NCBI GenBank assembly: GCA_019188255.1
Contig: JAETXT010000009.1
Span: forward strand, 2,790,001-2,854,000
From: Verticillium longisporum
Taxonomy: Eukaryota; Ascomycota; Sordariomycetes; Glomerellales; Plectosphaerellaceae
Direction: 5' to 3'
Length of the DNA: 64,000 bases
The notes beneath the pieces were generated by a model. The model worked only from the letters and a program-made list of their open reading frames with translations, was not told the origin of the DNA and made no database searches. The position numbers and the translations under genes are program-made. This document shows positions 11,109-22,523 of the stretch, piece by piece; positions within the stretch are counted from its first letter, which is position 1; each line of letters opens with the position of its first letter.

Positions 11109-13824
11109 ATGGCAACCGACCTGGCATCGCCGGTAGGCCTTGCCCACCCGGACGAAGCTGAATATATCGATTATTCCGACGACGAGCCTGATACCTCCCC
11201 TATCAAGCCCAACGCAGATTCAACATCTTATTTCGAGTCGGCAAAGCCCGCTGTCGAGACTTCCGAAAGCGCACACGGTGACTCTGCTGGCGTCGCAGAG
11301 TTACTCGCCGAAGACCTACACGATGCCCCTGACGTGGCGACCACGGGCGCTGAATCACTGCCCCAAAGCGATGCTGTTCTTGCCGACGGCATTCAACACA
11401 ACGACCCAGATTCTGTGGCGCAAGCTGCCCACACTGCCGAAGATGGCCTGGTCGACAACGAGATTAGTTGGGAGGGCGAACAACATGACGAACAAGATGA
11501 GTCGATGCAGCAAGACGATGCCCTCGCCGCTCAATACCAGCAGTATCAGGAGGATGCTGAGCAGTACCATGCTATTGCTGATGGCCAGCTCGCGAACACC
11601 TTTACGGATGCCCAGAGCCATGTAGCACGAGACCAGGGCGCAGACACAGCGTCCGCTATCGACGGTGCCGTCAGTGCTCTGGACCAGTCTGTGCAAGAGA
11701 ACGGTGACCTGAACGAGATTGATTACGAGGATGATGGCGGGATGACAGCCGAGACTACAGAGGGAGACCGTGAAGGCCAGCATGCAGATGAAGAGCTGGA
11801 GCACGAAACGGAAGAGAATGTTGCGTTGGCGCAGGAGGTGCCTGAGCCTTCTTCTGTCGAAGAAGACGCCTCACACGAGGCACTCCTCGATGACGAAGAG
11901 GAAGGTCACGAGGACGAATCAGGCGCCGACCCGAGCACGAATGCCGAGGCCCTGATTGCCGATTCATCTGCTGCCTCCCTTGACACCCCTGGCGAGGAAG
12001 ATGCGCAGATGCCGGTCGTCACCGTCTCGTGGCATGGCGTAGAGTACCCCATGTTCTACAATTCTGTGGGAAGTGAAGGTCGAGACTGCTTCTTTCATGA
12101 TCTGAGCGTCTTGCAGTGCAAGATGGAGGAGCTGTTGGCAAGCTTGCGACGAGTTCTGGTGGACGACGTTGCAGAGTCTGAAGAGCTCGTCTTGCAAGTG
12201 GAAGAGCTAGGACTCGAATTTGCAGAGGTAGGATGATTCCTCACTCATGTGTGTACCTCACAGCTAACCATCCACCAGTCAAGCCATCCCGACCATTTCT
12301 CTGAGATTACGCTCGGGAGCATCCTCCAGGTCTTCGATCACCTTGTGAAAAATAAGGACCCGGAAGCAACGAGGCCGATGTACGCGCTTTTGATCACACG
12401 CCCAAATTGTAGCAAGCGGTGGTCTTCCCTAATAGAAGATGCATGGAACGGGAAGAACATCGACGAAGTCAGCTACTCGTTCCACTCACGAGATCAAGAG
12501 GCCATCGAGGAAGCTGAGGTGGAGGCCGAGGACGCTGAGATGTTCCTCAACCAGGACGACCTTGATGACGACATGGGCGGGGATTTTGATGACCTGGTTG
12601 AGCGGGACAACGAAGCAGACCATGAGCTACCTGACTCTGCCGATGAAGGTCGGGACGATCCTGAGTTGACCAACGATGCTGACGAAGGCACGACTACCCT
12701 CGACGCCAATGAGCTTGACCTCACGGTCGACGCGGCTGACGACGTGGCTGCTCTTCAAGAATCTGAACAGATTGCGCCCCTTGAGACGGACACATTGACA
12801 TCCGTCACGGCTGTAGACGAAGCAGACATCGATGCCAGTGCAGCAGACGCCTCGATGCTGGATGACGTTGCTGCCTTGGGCGAACTCGACACGGTACCAG
12901 ACCCGGATGCCACTGTGCTCGCGGAGCTCGACGAACCTGTCACCACGGCTGCAGTATTGGAAGACGTGAATGCGTCCATTCAAATGCCTAAGGCGATCGA
13001 TGGTGACGGCCAACAGGCGACCGAACTGAATGGTATTTCCACCACATTTTCTTCACACCCTTGTTCCTCCCCCGACTTCTGTCTATGTTCGGATTGCCTT
13101 CTTGGGGCGCTCGAAGAGCGGCAACGCGAAGAAAGAAGTTTTCGCTTGGAGTGTCTTGCCCGAGGTCATTTGGCGCGATGCCCAGCCCAGACCGAAGTCG
13201 AACGACCCGGCCCGCTGTTCAATTCGTACCTATCCAATGGGCCCCTTCCCCGACACCTACGTACCCTCTCCGATATGAGCACTTCCTATTCCACTGCTTC
13301 GTATACTAACAATCTTCTTGAAGCACCTCTTCTTAGCGACGGGTTCAACCCTTTACTCGCTGCAGAAGCAAGCAACAATGATTCGAATGAGCAGCAACAG
13401 ACAAGTGGATACGCAGACAATGATGAACAGTTAGACCTGGACCCAGATGAAACTGGCGTGGATTTGTCTGTCGTCAACCAGGGGACCCCGGTTACCAGCG
13501 CAACCGCGACTCTAGACGGCGACGAGGTAGATGATCTCGGCGCCGAGATCGACCTGACAGCCGACATACCACAAGATGGAGAGACAATCAATGGAAACTC
13601 TGAGCACGGCCCCAATGATCTCGAAGAGATTGACTGGCGAGATTTTCCCGGGGACGGCGATGATGAGGTTTCCCACGAGTCCACATCAGTCTCTGGAAAA
13701 CGACCCAGGACTGACGAGGACGACCTGCTAGGTGCCGAGGACGAGCAAGGTACGATTGCTTCTTCTGACAAGACTTGACGCCTATGCTAACTTCTTGACA
13801 GACGCAAAACGTCTTCGGTCTTGA
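11109..13824 (+). CDS. Large acidic protein, DUF2420-like
   Basis: I recognise this as a fungal acidic protein with a domain like Pfam DUF2420; its function is unknown. Likely exons are 11109-12227, 12279-13225, 13337-13749 and 13802-13824, giving about 833 residues. The N-terminal 300 residues are strongly Asp/Glu-rich and disordered (EAEYIDYSDDEPD). A globular region at about 300-430 starts VTVSWHGVEYPMFYNSVG and crosses the first intron. A second acidic region follows, then a Cys cluster HPCSSPDFCLCSDC (Cys635, 641, 643, 646), another acidic stretch and a basic end, DAKRLRS. The third intron is inferred from a TACTAAC branch site at about 13303 and acceptor TTAG at 13336, with donor GTACCT at 13226 keeping the frame; a model reading through it is also open. 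The composition suggests a nuclear or chromatin-associated role, but this is only inference. Confidence 0.75.
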
Positions 13825-15296
13825 CCTGACATTTCCCCCTTTTTCTTTTCACTAACCTTCAACACTTTTGCCCGGTCCAGCACAGAGAGGCGCGAAATGA
13901 CACTGTATGCGACAGCCAACGTCCTATGAAAGCGATGTCATCGCCCGGGGCATGTGTCCGAATCCGCCCGGAACACCAACTATTATTTTGATTCACCCTG
14001 CCCCAGCATTCAAACGCGAGGCGTATAGGGAAGGAAGAAAGAGAGGATACGTAAAAGGTAGGGTCCTTGAACACTTTGACGAACTAATCATACAGCTATG
14101 ACCTGAAGCTCGGCGTCCTTTAAAGGACCACCTGGCGTGCAACCCAAATGGACGACATTGTCTGCGGTGTGCCTGTTTAAGTGATTCCGTTCATCAGCAT
14201 CATACCCCTTGGTACTTGCCAATGTTTTCAAGATTCAATGGCGTATGGCGCAGGATGGCTTAATTGTAAGGGGCGGATTGGAGAGAACGTCATGGGACTC
14301 CGGAACAGAAAAGCGCGGTGGTCTCGACGCTTGCCGTGACCACACTTGTACGATAGCTTTTTGTGACTTCGGATTGGCTCACGAGTTGGCGGCGTGTAGC
14401 CATTGGTTGAGAGAGCACTCACCAGCTGGGACGCCTACAGGAGATCTTGGGCAATTTGGAAGAGAGACAGCAAGTAAGCAGTAAACAGCAGGAGGGGGCA
14501 CCTGTCAGCATGATAAAGGGATGCCGAGTTGTTGATCATCTCCCATCCCTTTCCACAGGCTCGGTCAACGGGTTTGTGGATGCATGAAGAGGCAACCACG
14601 ATGCTTGGAAGTAGCTATGCTTTATTGAATTGAATCTGAAGGAAAAAAAGAGTTTACTTGTCCTGTCAAGGTTTGTTCTGTCAGGGTGGATGACAAGGGA
14701 TTTGTCACGGCATCGATGGCACGCAGATGACCTAGACGAGGACTGCTGGGGGCGCTGGGACACATGTTTCTAATGCTGGCCTCGGCGCGGGCCCAGTCCA
14801 ATTAGCTTAGGTAAAAGGCCACGAGAGGTGACGTGTGTTTTAGGCGAAAACAATGAGCGAGGGAGCCCGGGTGCGGTGCGGTGTGGACGCGTTTGGTGCT
14901 GCGCCGATGGCGATTCGTATCGGATCCACAAGGGATGGGGGGCTATTGCGAACCATATCGTGTTGTGCGGTGGACAGGACAGCTGGAGAGCTACCCGCCA
15001 TCTCAGGCGGCTGGTCAAATGGGACTACGCGAGAAAGAGACGAGATGCAGGTGGGCGGGTGGTTGGTTGGTTGGTGTGCATGGTACATGGTAGGTTCTCG
15101 GATGGCTTCGTGGCAGGGAGCGGGATAGGGATCGTTTCCAGGGATGTGCACCCACATTTGTTTGCGTTTGCGTTTGGATTTACGGATAGGAGACTTTTTT
15201 TTTCCCTTCGTCTTTTTAGGCTTTCGATGCATCACAAAAGAGGGTGGGGAGAGGGATACGATCGGTTCTCTCGCCCAACGCACTCGATCGCGTTCT

Positions 15297-15345
15297 CTAG
15301 GTACTTACTTATATGTACCTACCTACCTAGGCACCTAGCCCTGGT
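15297..15345. repeat. TACCTAGG-type motif cluster
   Basis: TAGGTACTTACTT and GTACCTACCTACCTAGGCACC lie together in the intergenic region upstream of the Mg2+ transporter. They belong to the same word family as those at 28481-28546, 37497-37554 and 39840-39880. Confidence 0.6.
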
Positions 15346-15908
15346 CTTGCCCGCGGGTACCGTAGCCGAGTCCGGCCTGTGCGCCGTGTCAGCGACGACC
15401 TTGCCTCTCATTCTGCGCGCAGATCCAGTAGCAATGAAAAGACGACGACGGTTCCAGGGGGCGGCGGCGCGTTAGAGGACCGAGGGGGGAAAGGGTAGAT
15501 TAAGCCAGGTTCGGCAGAATGCTGCATGTAGATTCAGGGGTGGGCCCACTCACTAGCCACAGGGAACCGTGATCAGCTTGGGAGTTTCCTAGCTGAGCAT
15601 CTCGCCATTTCAAGCGGAGTCCTGTTCACACTGTAATTTTGGTCGGTGGGCTCCTGTCGGAATACAGTGTGTGAGAGAACGCTGAGGTCAGCGGGTTCTT
15701 TGGGGGGGGGAGGGGTTAGTGAGGCTGTACCTGAGTGCTGTGGATGCTACCAAGCCAGGGGGGTCGCTGCGTGTAGCCAGGGGTTGGCTCTGAAACTGGC
15801 GAAGCCACTGGTTCAGGATCACGCTACGTAGCGCTTCCCGCCCATTCGCCTGTTACCTGTGACCTGGGGAGCTGGGGGGGGATCCTCCCCCCTGGCCAGG
15901 TCCTCCGA

Positions 15909-15957
15909 GCAGTACCTGCCCACCTGGGTACCTTGGTAGAGGTGGGCAGGTACCTAG
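15909..15957. repeat. GGTACC/CCACCT inverted motif cluster
   Basis: AGTACCTGCCCACCTGGGTACC is followed by GGTAGAGGTGGGCAGGTACC. The outer arms GTACCTGCCCACCT and AGGTGGGCAGGTAC are perfect inverted copies of 14 bases, so this can fold into a strong hairpin. Confidence 0.75.
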
Positions 15958-16473
15958 CTTCGGGCCTGTGTGGCCTGTGTGGCCTGCCTGTCTGCCCGGA
16001 CTCTCCAAGGTCGCTGGTCCGTCCACCACTGGCACTAACTCAGTCCCTGTCCGTCTGTCTCTCTGCCTTGTCCTCGAAAATCCAAACCCACGAAACATCC
16101 TTCCTCCCCTCCCAACCAACGACCGCGAAACGAAATCACCAGCCCGAGGGCATTTGCGCCGATCACGACACCCAGCATTGTCAATCTCTCTGCGCGCCAT
16201 CATTGACCGAGTCTGTCTCTCCGTCTCTCATCATCGAACCCCCTCCGCGAGCTCTGGACCTGGAAGCACGATCCATGCACTAGCACCGAACCGCCCAGCA
16301 CGACCGGCCATCCCCTTTTAAAAAACGACTCTCGAATCACTCCGTTGCCAGCGCCACTGTTCGCTCTGCGTTTGATGACACACGACGCTCGTTTGCTTCT
16401 CGACTGACGATACCTGCGCCCACGCGCGACACTCTTTCCCGCCGTCTCAGGACCGCGGCCGACACCCTTCATC

Positions 16474-18176
16474 ATGATGCTGGAAGAGAAGTGCGTTTTC
16501 TTTGCGACCCACCTATTTTTGGCGGCAGCGAAACACGAGGCTCGAGGGGACAGGTTGCGCTGACACGACTGCGGTTCTTTAGGTACATTGGCCTGGCGCT
16601 AGCCATAGCATCCAGTTTGGCAATTGGTATGCGTCTCGCTGCTTTCTTATCTTGACGTCTTTGACGGACAGCTCGCTGACCTCGTATCCTCGCAGGTGTT
16701 AGCTTTGTGATCACGAAAAAGGTATTTATTCGGCCAGACCAGCGTGCGTCCGGCTGCTGCTGCGTCGCACAGCAAAGCCGAAATCGACGCCATTCCGACC
16801 CGACGTGACTGACATGTCGACTCTCCAGGGACTCATGCATGCGGAAGAACGACACGGCTTCGAAGGTGATGGCTACGTCTACTTGAAGAGCCCGATATGG
16901 TGGGCGGGAATTTCGACACGTACGCAACACCCACATGACTGAGCCTCTCCCCTCCGCCGTCGCACGCGCTGCTGGCGAAGCTGCATTGAGCTGAGCTAAC
17001 TCAGCCTTGTAGTGGTTCTTGGAGAGATTTGCAACTTTGCCGCCTACGCCTTTGCGCCAGCCATTCTCGTCACGCCCCTCGGCGCCCTGTCTGTCCTGAT
17101 CGGAGCCGTCCTCGGATCCTACTTCCTCAACGAGCAGCTCGGCATTTTGGGCAGGCTGGGAAGCGCCATCTGTCTTCTCGGTGCCGTTATTATCGTTCTG
17201 CACGCCCCGCCTGATGAGGACATCCAGACCATAGACCAGATTCTGCACTATGCCATCCAGCCCGGTAGGTTCTCCCACTTTGCTTCCAGAATAGTGTGTT
17301 TTTCCTTGTGTGTCCAGGCGCTCATCGTGTTGCGCCAGGTTTCCTGTTCTACGTTTTCGCCGTCAGCGTCTTCGCCATCGTCATGATTTACAAGGTTGCT
17401 CCCGTCTACGGAAGGAAGAGCCCCCTCATCTACCTCCTCATCTGCTCGACCGTCGGCTCCGTCTCGGTCATGTCGGTCAAGGCCTTTGGCATTGCCCTGA
17501 AGCTCACCTTTGCCGGCCATAATCAGTTCTCACACCCCTCGACCTACGTCTTCATGATCTTGACCACCGTCTGCATCTTGACCCAGATGAACTACTTCAA
17601 CAAGGCGCTTGCTCACTTCCCCACCAATATGTGAGTTGGAATGCGCTCTGGTGCTCGTAACTTTGACTGACAGGTTTGGCGCAGCGTCAACCCCCTCTAC
17701 TACGTTACCTTCACGACCTTTACCCTCTGCGCCTCTTTTATCCTCTTCAGCGGCTTCAACACGACCGACGTTGTCAACACACTCTCCCTCCTCAGCGGAT
17801 TCCTGACAACATTTGCCGGCGTTTACCTGCTGAACCTCTCGAGGTCGGACCCCACGGCCAGAAGATGGTCTCTGGCCGCGGCGGCCCCGACGCCACCGGT
17901 ACCGACATGGTCTCGAGCATACAGACCCGTCTCAGTCTGCAGGCCAGGAGGAGCACGGATCCCCGGCACAGCATGAGTAGCCACCACGGCGACACGACGG
18001 GCCTGATGCGGGCCTACGACGAGGAGGCGGGTGCCGAGTTTGGCCTCACCGACCTGGCCGAAGACAGCGACGACGACTCGCAGACGGGCCGCGTCAACGG
18101 CAACACCAACGCCAACGGCAAGTCAAGAGGCCATAACGAGATTGAGATGCAGCCTCCGAGGTCACACGACCGATAA
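16474..18176 (+). CDS. NIPA-type magnesium transporter, with apparent frameshift
   Basis: This is a membrane Mg2+ transporter of the NIPA family within the drug/metabolite transporter fold. Exons are 16474-16490, 16583-16626, 16696-16721, 16829-16919, 17013-17264, 17339-17630 and 17685-18176, about 404 residues. The first helix reads YIGLALAIASSLAIGVSFVITKKG and is assembled from three tiny exons. WWAGISTLVLGEICNFAAYAF, TPLGALSVLIGAVL and a LNEQLG..GRLGSAICLLGAVIIVLHAP block are family hallmarks. About nine hydrophobic helices are followed by a hydrophilic cytosolic tail rich in Asp, Arg and Asn. The frame breaks at 17850-17853, directly after the last helix: with one more C the text reads SRSDPHGQKMVSGRGGPDATG, without it a short unrelated tail follows. 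The tail has good codon bias in the restored frame. Either of two adjacent ATGs (16474, 16477) could start. Confidence 0.9.
17850..17853 (+). other. Frameshift site in the NIPA gene (C4)
   Basis: GGACCCCACGG contains four C. The membrane frame reads LLNLSRSDP and the tail frame reads HGQKMVSGRGGPDATG. Five C would join them without loss of a residue. Confidence 0.8.
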
Positions 18177-19542
18177 AAATTGCACCCGGACGAAACCGTC
18201 GATTTACCTGAATTGCATGACACATTGAGCACGAGCCCGGCCTCGCCCTCAGGCTCGAACGGCGGCCGCTTGTCTTTACCTCTCGACGCATCGCCGACCC
18301 CATCCCACCCTGTACACGTATCATACGTGACAGGGTACGGGGGTCACTGTACATTTTTTTATTCCATGGACCAAGGCCCGGGGGCAAGGAGCCGAATGAA
18401 TGAAGACCTTTCTATTTCTCCTTGCGGTGGCCGCAGCACAGGGAAGGGGGTCAGGGACTCATGAGACACACATAACTGAAGACGAACGACAGGTGCTCCC
18501 CGTACACACACACAGAGAGAGTTCCACGAGACGAATGACCCGTCGGCGCGGGGGAACACCAACGAAGGCGCGCCCCCGGCAGACTGTGCGCCCCTTGATC
18601 ATCGGGGGGGGCAGCGCGTATTTCCAAAATAAGGAAATGGGGGGGGCGGGATTTATCGGCGTTTTTTTTTTTTACTTTATCGGGATGGATTTGCTACGTG
18701 TTCGCTCTATTTGATGTTTTTTTACACTTCGTTTGCGCGTCCGTCATGACATACATGGTGGGGATTTTATTTTTATTTTTTTGCACATAGCATCAACCTT
18801 CGGGAGCGAGTCCGCTGTACGATCAGATCGGGAGGTGGTTGTGCGGGGTGGAGGAGGGTTAAGACGAAGGGGAGAAACGGAGCAGAGGGGGGTGCCACCG
18901 CCGGGACGGGTAGGCCTCTCCTGTTCCACCCCGGCCGTTGGAGGCACACGGCGGCACGACAGTCATAGAAGAGCAGCCTCAACATGATGAATGTTACATG
19001 ACCAGCTCCGACGAGCTCAGAATGCGATGGCCTGTCCGATCCTCCGTGAAGACGTCGATTTCCGGGGTAGGCGTGACACAAGACTCGGCAGTTCATCACA
19101 ACAGGCAAATATCACGGGGAAACGAACAAGTTTGGTCAAAAATATCTCTCGTTGCTTCTTTAACTTGTGTCATCATTACAAGCCAGGCGCAACCAGACGT
19201 TTTCCGGAAAAATCCCTTTGCCGCAGTGTGATGCAAATGATCAAGACGCCTTTGTTGGTAATGAAACCAGCCCTCCTTTCCGTGCTTTACCCTTTTCTCT
19301 TTTTTTCCCCTCTTTCGGGGGGGGGAACTAAAAAAAAAATAGGGTGGTGCATCAGGCGCCCCTCCGAGCCGTTGCTCTTCGATTCCCGTATGCCCAGCTG
19401 CTCAGAACCCGAATGCCCGAGTGAAGTCGTATTGGCGCGTGGCCAGGAGTTCGGATTCGGAGAAGCGGACGTCGGGGAGGTCAGAGGCGACGGCGTCGGC
19501 GGGCGTCTGGTGCGGCTGCTGCTCGCCACGATCAGAAGCCTC
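18177..19542. other. Convergent intergenic region with homopolymers
   Basis: This lies between the 3' ends of the Mg2+ transporter (+) and uS3 (-). It is rich in long homopolymers (G8 at about 18605, T12-13 near 18662, T7-8 near 18718 and 18776, A9 near 19330), probably in 3' UTRs. No gene is supported. Confidence 0.5.
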
Positions 19543-20538
19543 CTACTGCTGCTCAGCGGGCGCCGCCTCCTCGCCACCCTCCTGCTGCTCCTCGGCCCGC
19601 GCGGCCTCGGCCTGGGCCTGGGCGGCGGCAGCCTTGGCGCCGTAGTCCTGGCTCATGGGCTGGACGACGGACTGCTCCTCCTTGGGCTCGATGATGGTGA
19701 CGGCGTCGGGGAGGGACTTCTGGGGGCCGGACTTGCCCTCGGGGTCGGAGCCGCGCATGATCTTGACCTTGATGCCGAGGACGCCCTGGCGCAGCAGGAC
19801 GTGGCGGGTGGCGTGGTCGATGAAGTCCTTGGCGGGCTGGCCAGAGTGGATCATGAAGCCGTCGGTGAACTTCATGGACTTGGCGCGGGCGGCGCGGAGC
19901 TTGCCGGAGACGACGACCTCGCAACCCTTGGCGCCCGACTCCATGATGAAGCGGAGGACACCGTAGCAGGCGCGGCGGACGGCGAGGCCGTTGAGGAGCT
20001 TGTAGCGGAGGGACTCGCACTGGGCGACGGCGGAGAGACCACGGTTCTGGACCTTGGCGGCGTACAGGGAGACGCTGTTCTCGGGGAACTTGAAGCGCTT
20101 CTGGATGAGCGAGGTGAGCTCGCGGATGCGGCGGCCCTGCTCGCCGAGAACCTCCTGGGTGTGCGTCGCGCGGATGATAATGTCGGTGACGGTGGGGGTG
20201 ACGCGGACCTCGACGCCCGAGTAGCCCTCCTCGGCCAGCTCGCGCTGGAAGAACTCGTTCAGCTCGGCGTAGAAGACGCCATCAGCCACGAACTTTCTGC
20301 GCTTGGAGCTAGAGAAGGAGAAGAAGAGTCAGCAACGTTGTTCTTAGTCCATGATTTTCTTATTCTCTTTTTTTTTTTGGAGGAGCCCAAAATCGCATTG
20401 AGCCAGGACACCGCAGGAAACACACAAACGGGAGGGGAAAAAAAGTTCGTGATCCCAAGGCCCAGACGCGGGGTGGTGGCATGGGATGCAAGACAGGCAG
20501 GATAGCAAAGCTTACATCTGAGTGCCGGGAGCAGCCAT
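19543..20538 (-). CDS. RPS3: Small-subunit ribosomal protein uS3 (RPS3)
   Basis: uS3 sits at the mRNA entry channel of the 40S subunit. Exons are 20516-20538 and 19543-20308, giving 262 residues, close to other fungal S3 proteins. The N-terminus [20 protein letters not shown] is split by a 207-base intron after 23 coding bases, as is common in ribosomal-protein genes. The type 2 KH region ([30 protein letters not shown]) and the C-terminal S3 domain ([40 protein letters not shown]) are complete. A fungal Ala/Glu/Gln-rich tail closes the protein. Codon usage is strongly biased to C/G at third positions, as expected for a highly expressed gene. No damage is seen. Confidence 0.96.
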
Positions 20539-22523
20539 CTTGTCTTCTGTGTCCGGAGTCTCGTGGGGTTCGGAGAATGGGACGTAAGGGAAGAATCGAG
20601 AGGGCGATGATGCGGTCGTTAGAGGCGGGTGGTCGGTCGAGTCGAGGTTGTTCAGACACAGGTGTCGCCAGTGCTGGGCTCAGAATTTGGTGGGTAGAAA
20701 ATTGAAAGCCCTAAGCGGAGTGGCCCGTGCGACCGGCCATTCGTTGTCAGAGTCTGGGAGGCAGGAGCAGAGGGACATTGGTGGGGCCTCCACGGTTTGC
20801 TGTTTGGTGGTCCGTGCGCCTCAGTCAGGTGTGCGGAACCGATTCCGACTGATCTCGATATTCGAGGTGGGGGTTTTGGAGGCGAGCATCGACTACACCA
20901 GTCGCATACTGCTTGGTACGGTCTCTTCTGCTTCACGAATTCTAACCAGGCTCAGCCACGCCCCATTCAACTTGACTTAAGTTTTCTAGCCGGTTTTATG
21001 GTCAAGACTTTTGGGACTGTAAGTTGATCAGAAGGCCACGCACAGCATATGGTGTTAGGAACAACTGAGAATGCCTCAAGGCGCCCCCGCCCTCGGATCG
21101 AGAGGTCCAGGTTGCGTTGGTTGTGAACCCGGTACGTGGTAAACTTGTCGTGGGGTTTGCCGTGATCCTGTGAAATTACCAGATAGGTTCTCATAGTTTT
21201 GTATCTGGCTTGGAATCGCTTTTGCAGTAGTCTTGTCGAGGGCTTAACTCCCTTAGGCACGTAAGCTGCTGCTTCACGTCGCATCAGAGACTGGCCAACA
21301 GGCCACCCAACAATCCGAATGCTAGAAAGCCGGCACATGAGTAGCGACCTGGTTCGAAGACCTATAGTATGCTGGGGCATTGCTTTCATTGTGGAATCTG
21401 CGCACATTTTTAGCCAGACAAAACCCTCTCTGAAGGTATCTCATGATTCTATACCATAGGCCGCAGCCTCTGCAATACAGCGAACAGCCTCTCCCATTAG
21501 ACATTGGGCCATGTCAGCCGACTAGGCAGCTCGGTGGCGGCATTTTCTTTAGCATGGCGGGGTCCGAAAAAGATCGACGCGAAGATAGGGATCAAGGTCA
21601 TAGTTGTCACAAACTTAGGCAAGCTTTCGACCATCAAGGATAATATCTCGTGTTATGTTCGGCCAGCAAGGCGGAGTTAACAAGAAACCTCGGATCCAGC
21701 ACACTGAAGACTTCAGAGAGCCTCGACTCTAGTAGCAAAAGAAATATGTAGGGAAATCGACCATGTGTATATATGTAGATATTAGTCAACCATGAGCTGA
21801 CGGCTCTCTTTATGAGTATGCTCCGACGCTCGTCCTTTTCTCCGTAAATATTCTGTCTGGGAACAGGCGCCCCGCTGCCACCCGTTTGTCTCTCAAAGGC
21901 TCCTGACACAATGTCAGAGCGGTGGAATGAGCAGGGTGATCAGATATTCCACAGTTGATATCTGCTTTCAATAGAGAAGTCCGAGTGTGGCTGAGAAGAA
22001 TGTACTGCGCCACAAATATCAACTTAAGATTCCAGACCGCCTGAGGCTTAGCACACGGTAAAAGCAGCGAGGCTTCCGAGCACACCCTGCCCATTCGGAC
22101 CCCGCTAGGATGTCAGTCGACCAAACCAAACCTGTGACGCAAGGCCAGCTTCAATCATCACCACGACAGCTGCGAGCAATTTGGAGCTTCACATGCCATG
22201 ACAACCTGCTCGCCGCGTGTTTGTCCTACTGCACACAATAAATAACAACAGATCCCCTTCTGGATTCTTATCTGCCTGCTTCAGGGGCATCTATCACTCT
22301 GCGCTACCTCATTTACCTCCGTCTCCGACAGACGTAGCTCCGCATCTTCCGAGTACACGTACCTTACTCCCCCGTCTACCATGCGCCTGGGGCAGTCTCG
22401 GATTCACCGACGCCAACTCTCGAATCTTTTCTGGGAACACTTGTTCTGAAGCATTCCTCTTTACATAATACGACGCGGAGGACCTGTTACACAACTTGCT
22501 TTGTGGAGTTGCAAAAGACGAAA
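20539..22523. other. Divergent intergenic region, 2 kb
   Basis: The region lies between uS3 (-) and myotubularin (+). It is less GC-rich than its surroundings, especially at about 21400-22250. Short open frames show no bias or domain. No tRNA or mobile element was recognised. Confidence 0.5.

Larger units (their letters stand above)
13825..16473. other. Intergenic, 2.6 kb
   Basis: No gene is supported. Features seen are GGTTGGTTGG microrepeats near 15058, a TACC/CCTAGG motif cluster at 15297-15345, a long G run near 15704, and a second motif cluster at 15909-15957. Roughly the last 450 bases are C/T/A-rich and look like the 5' leader of the Mg2+ transporter gene. Confidence 0.5.

Noticed and set aside
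14536..14763. Possible start of a Zn2Cys6 factor on the minus strand (SACHRCRDKS)
   Set aside because: Only two cysteines of the six are present, the frame is short, and no continuing exon with a fungal-specific domain was found.
18991..20505. 504-codon open frame on the plus strand
   Set aside because: It is antisense to uS3, with Leu/Gly/Asp-biased text and no domain.
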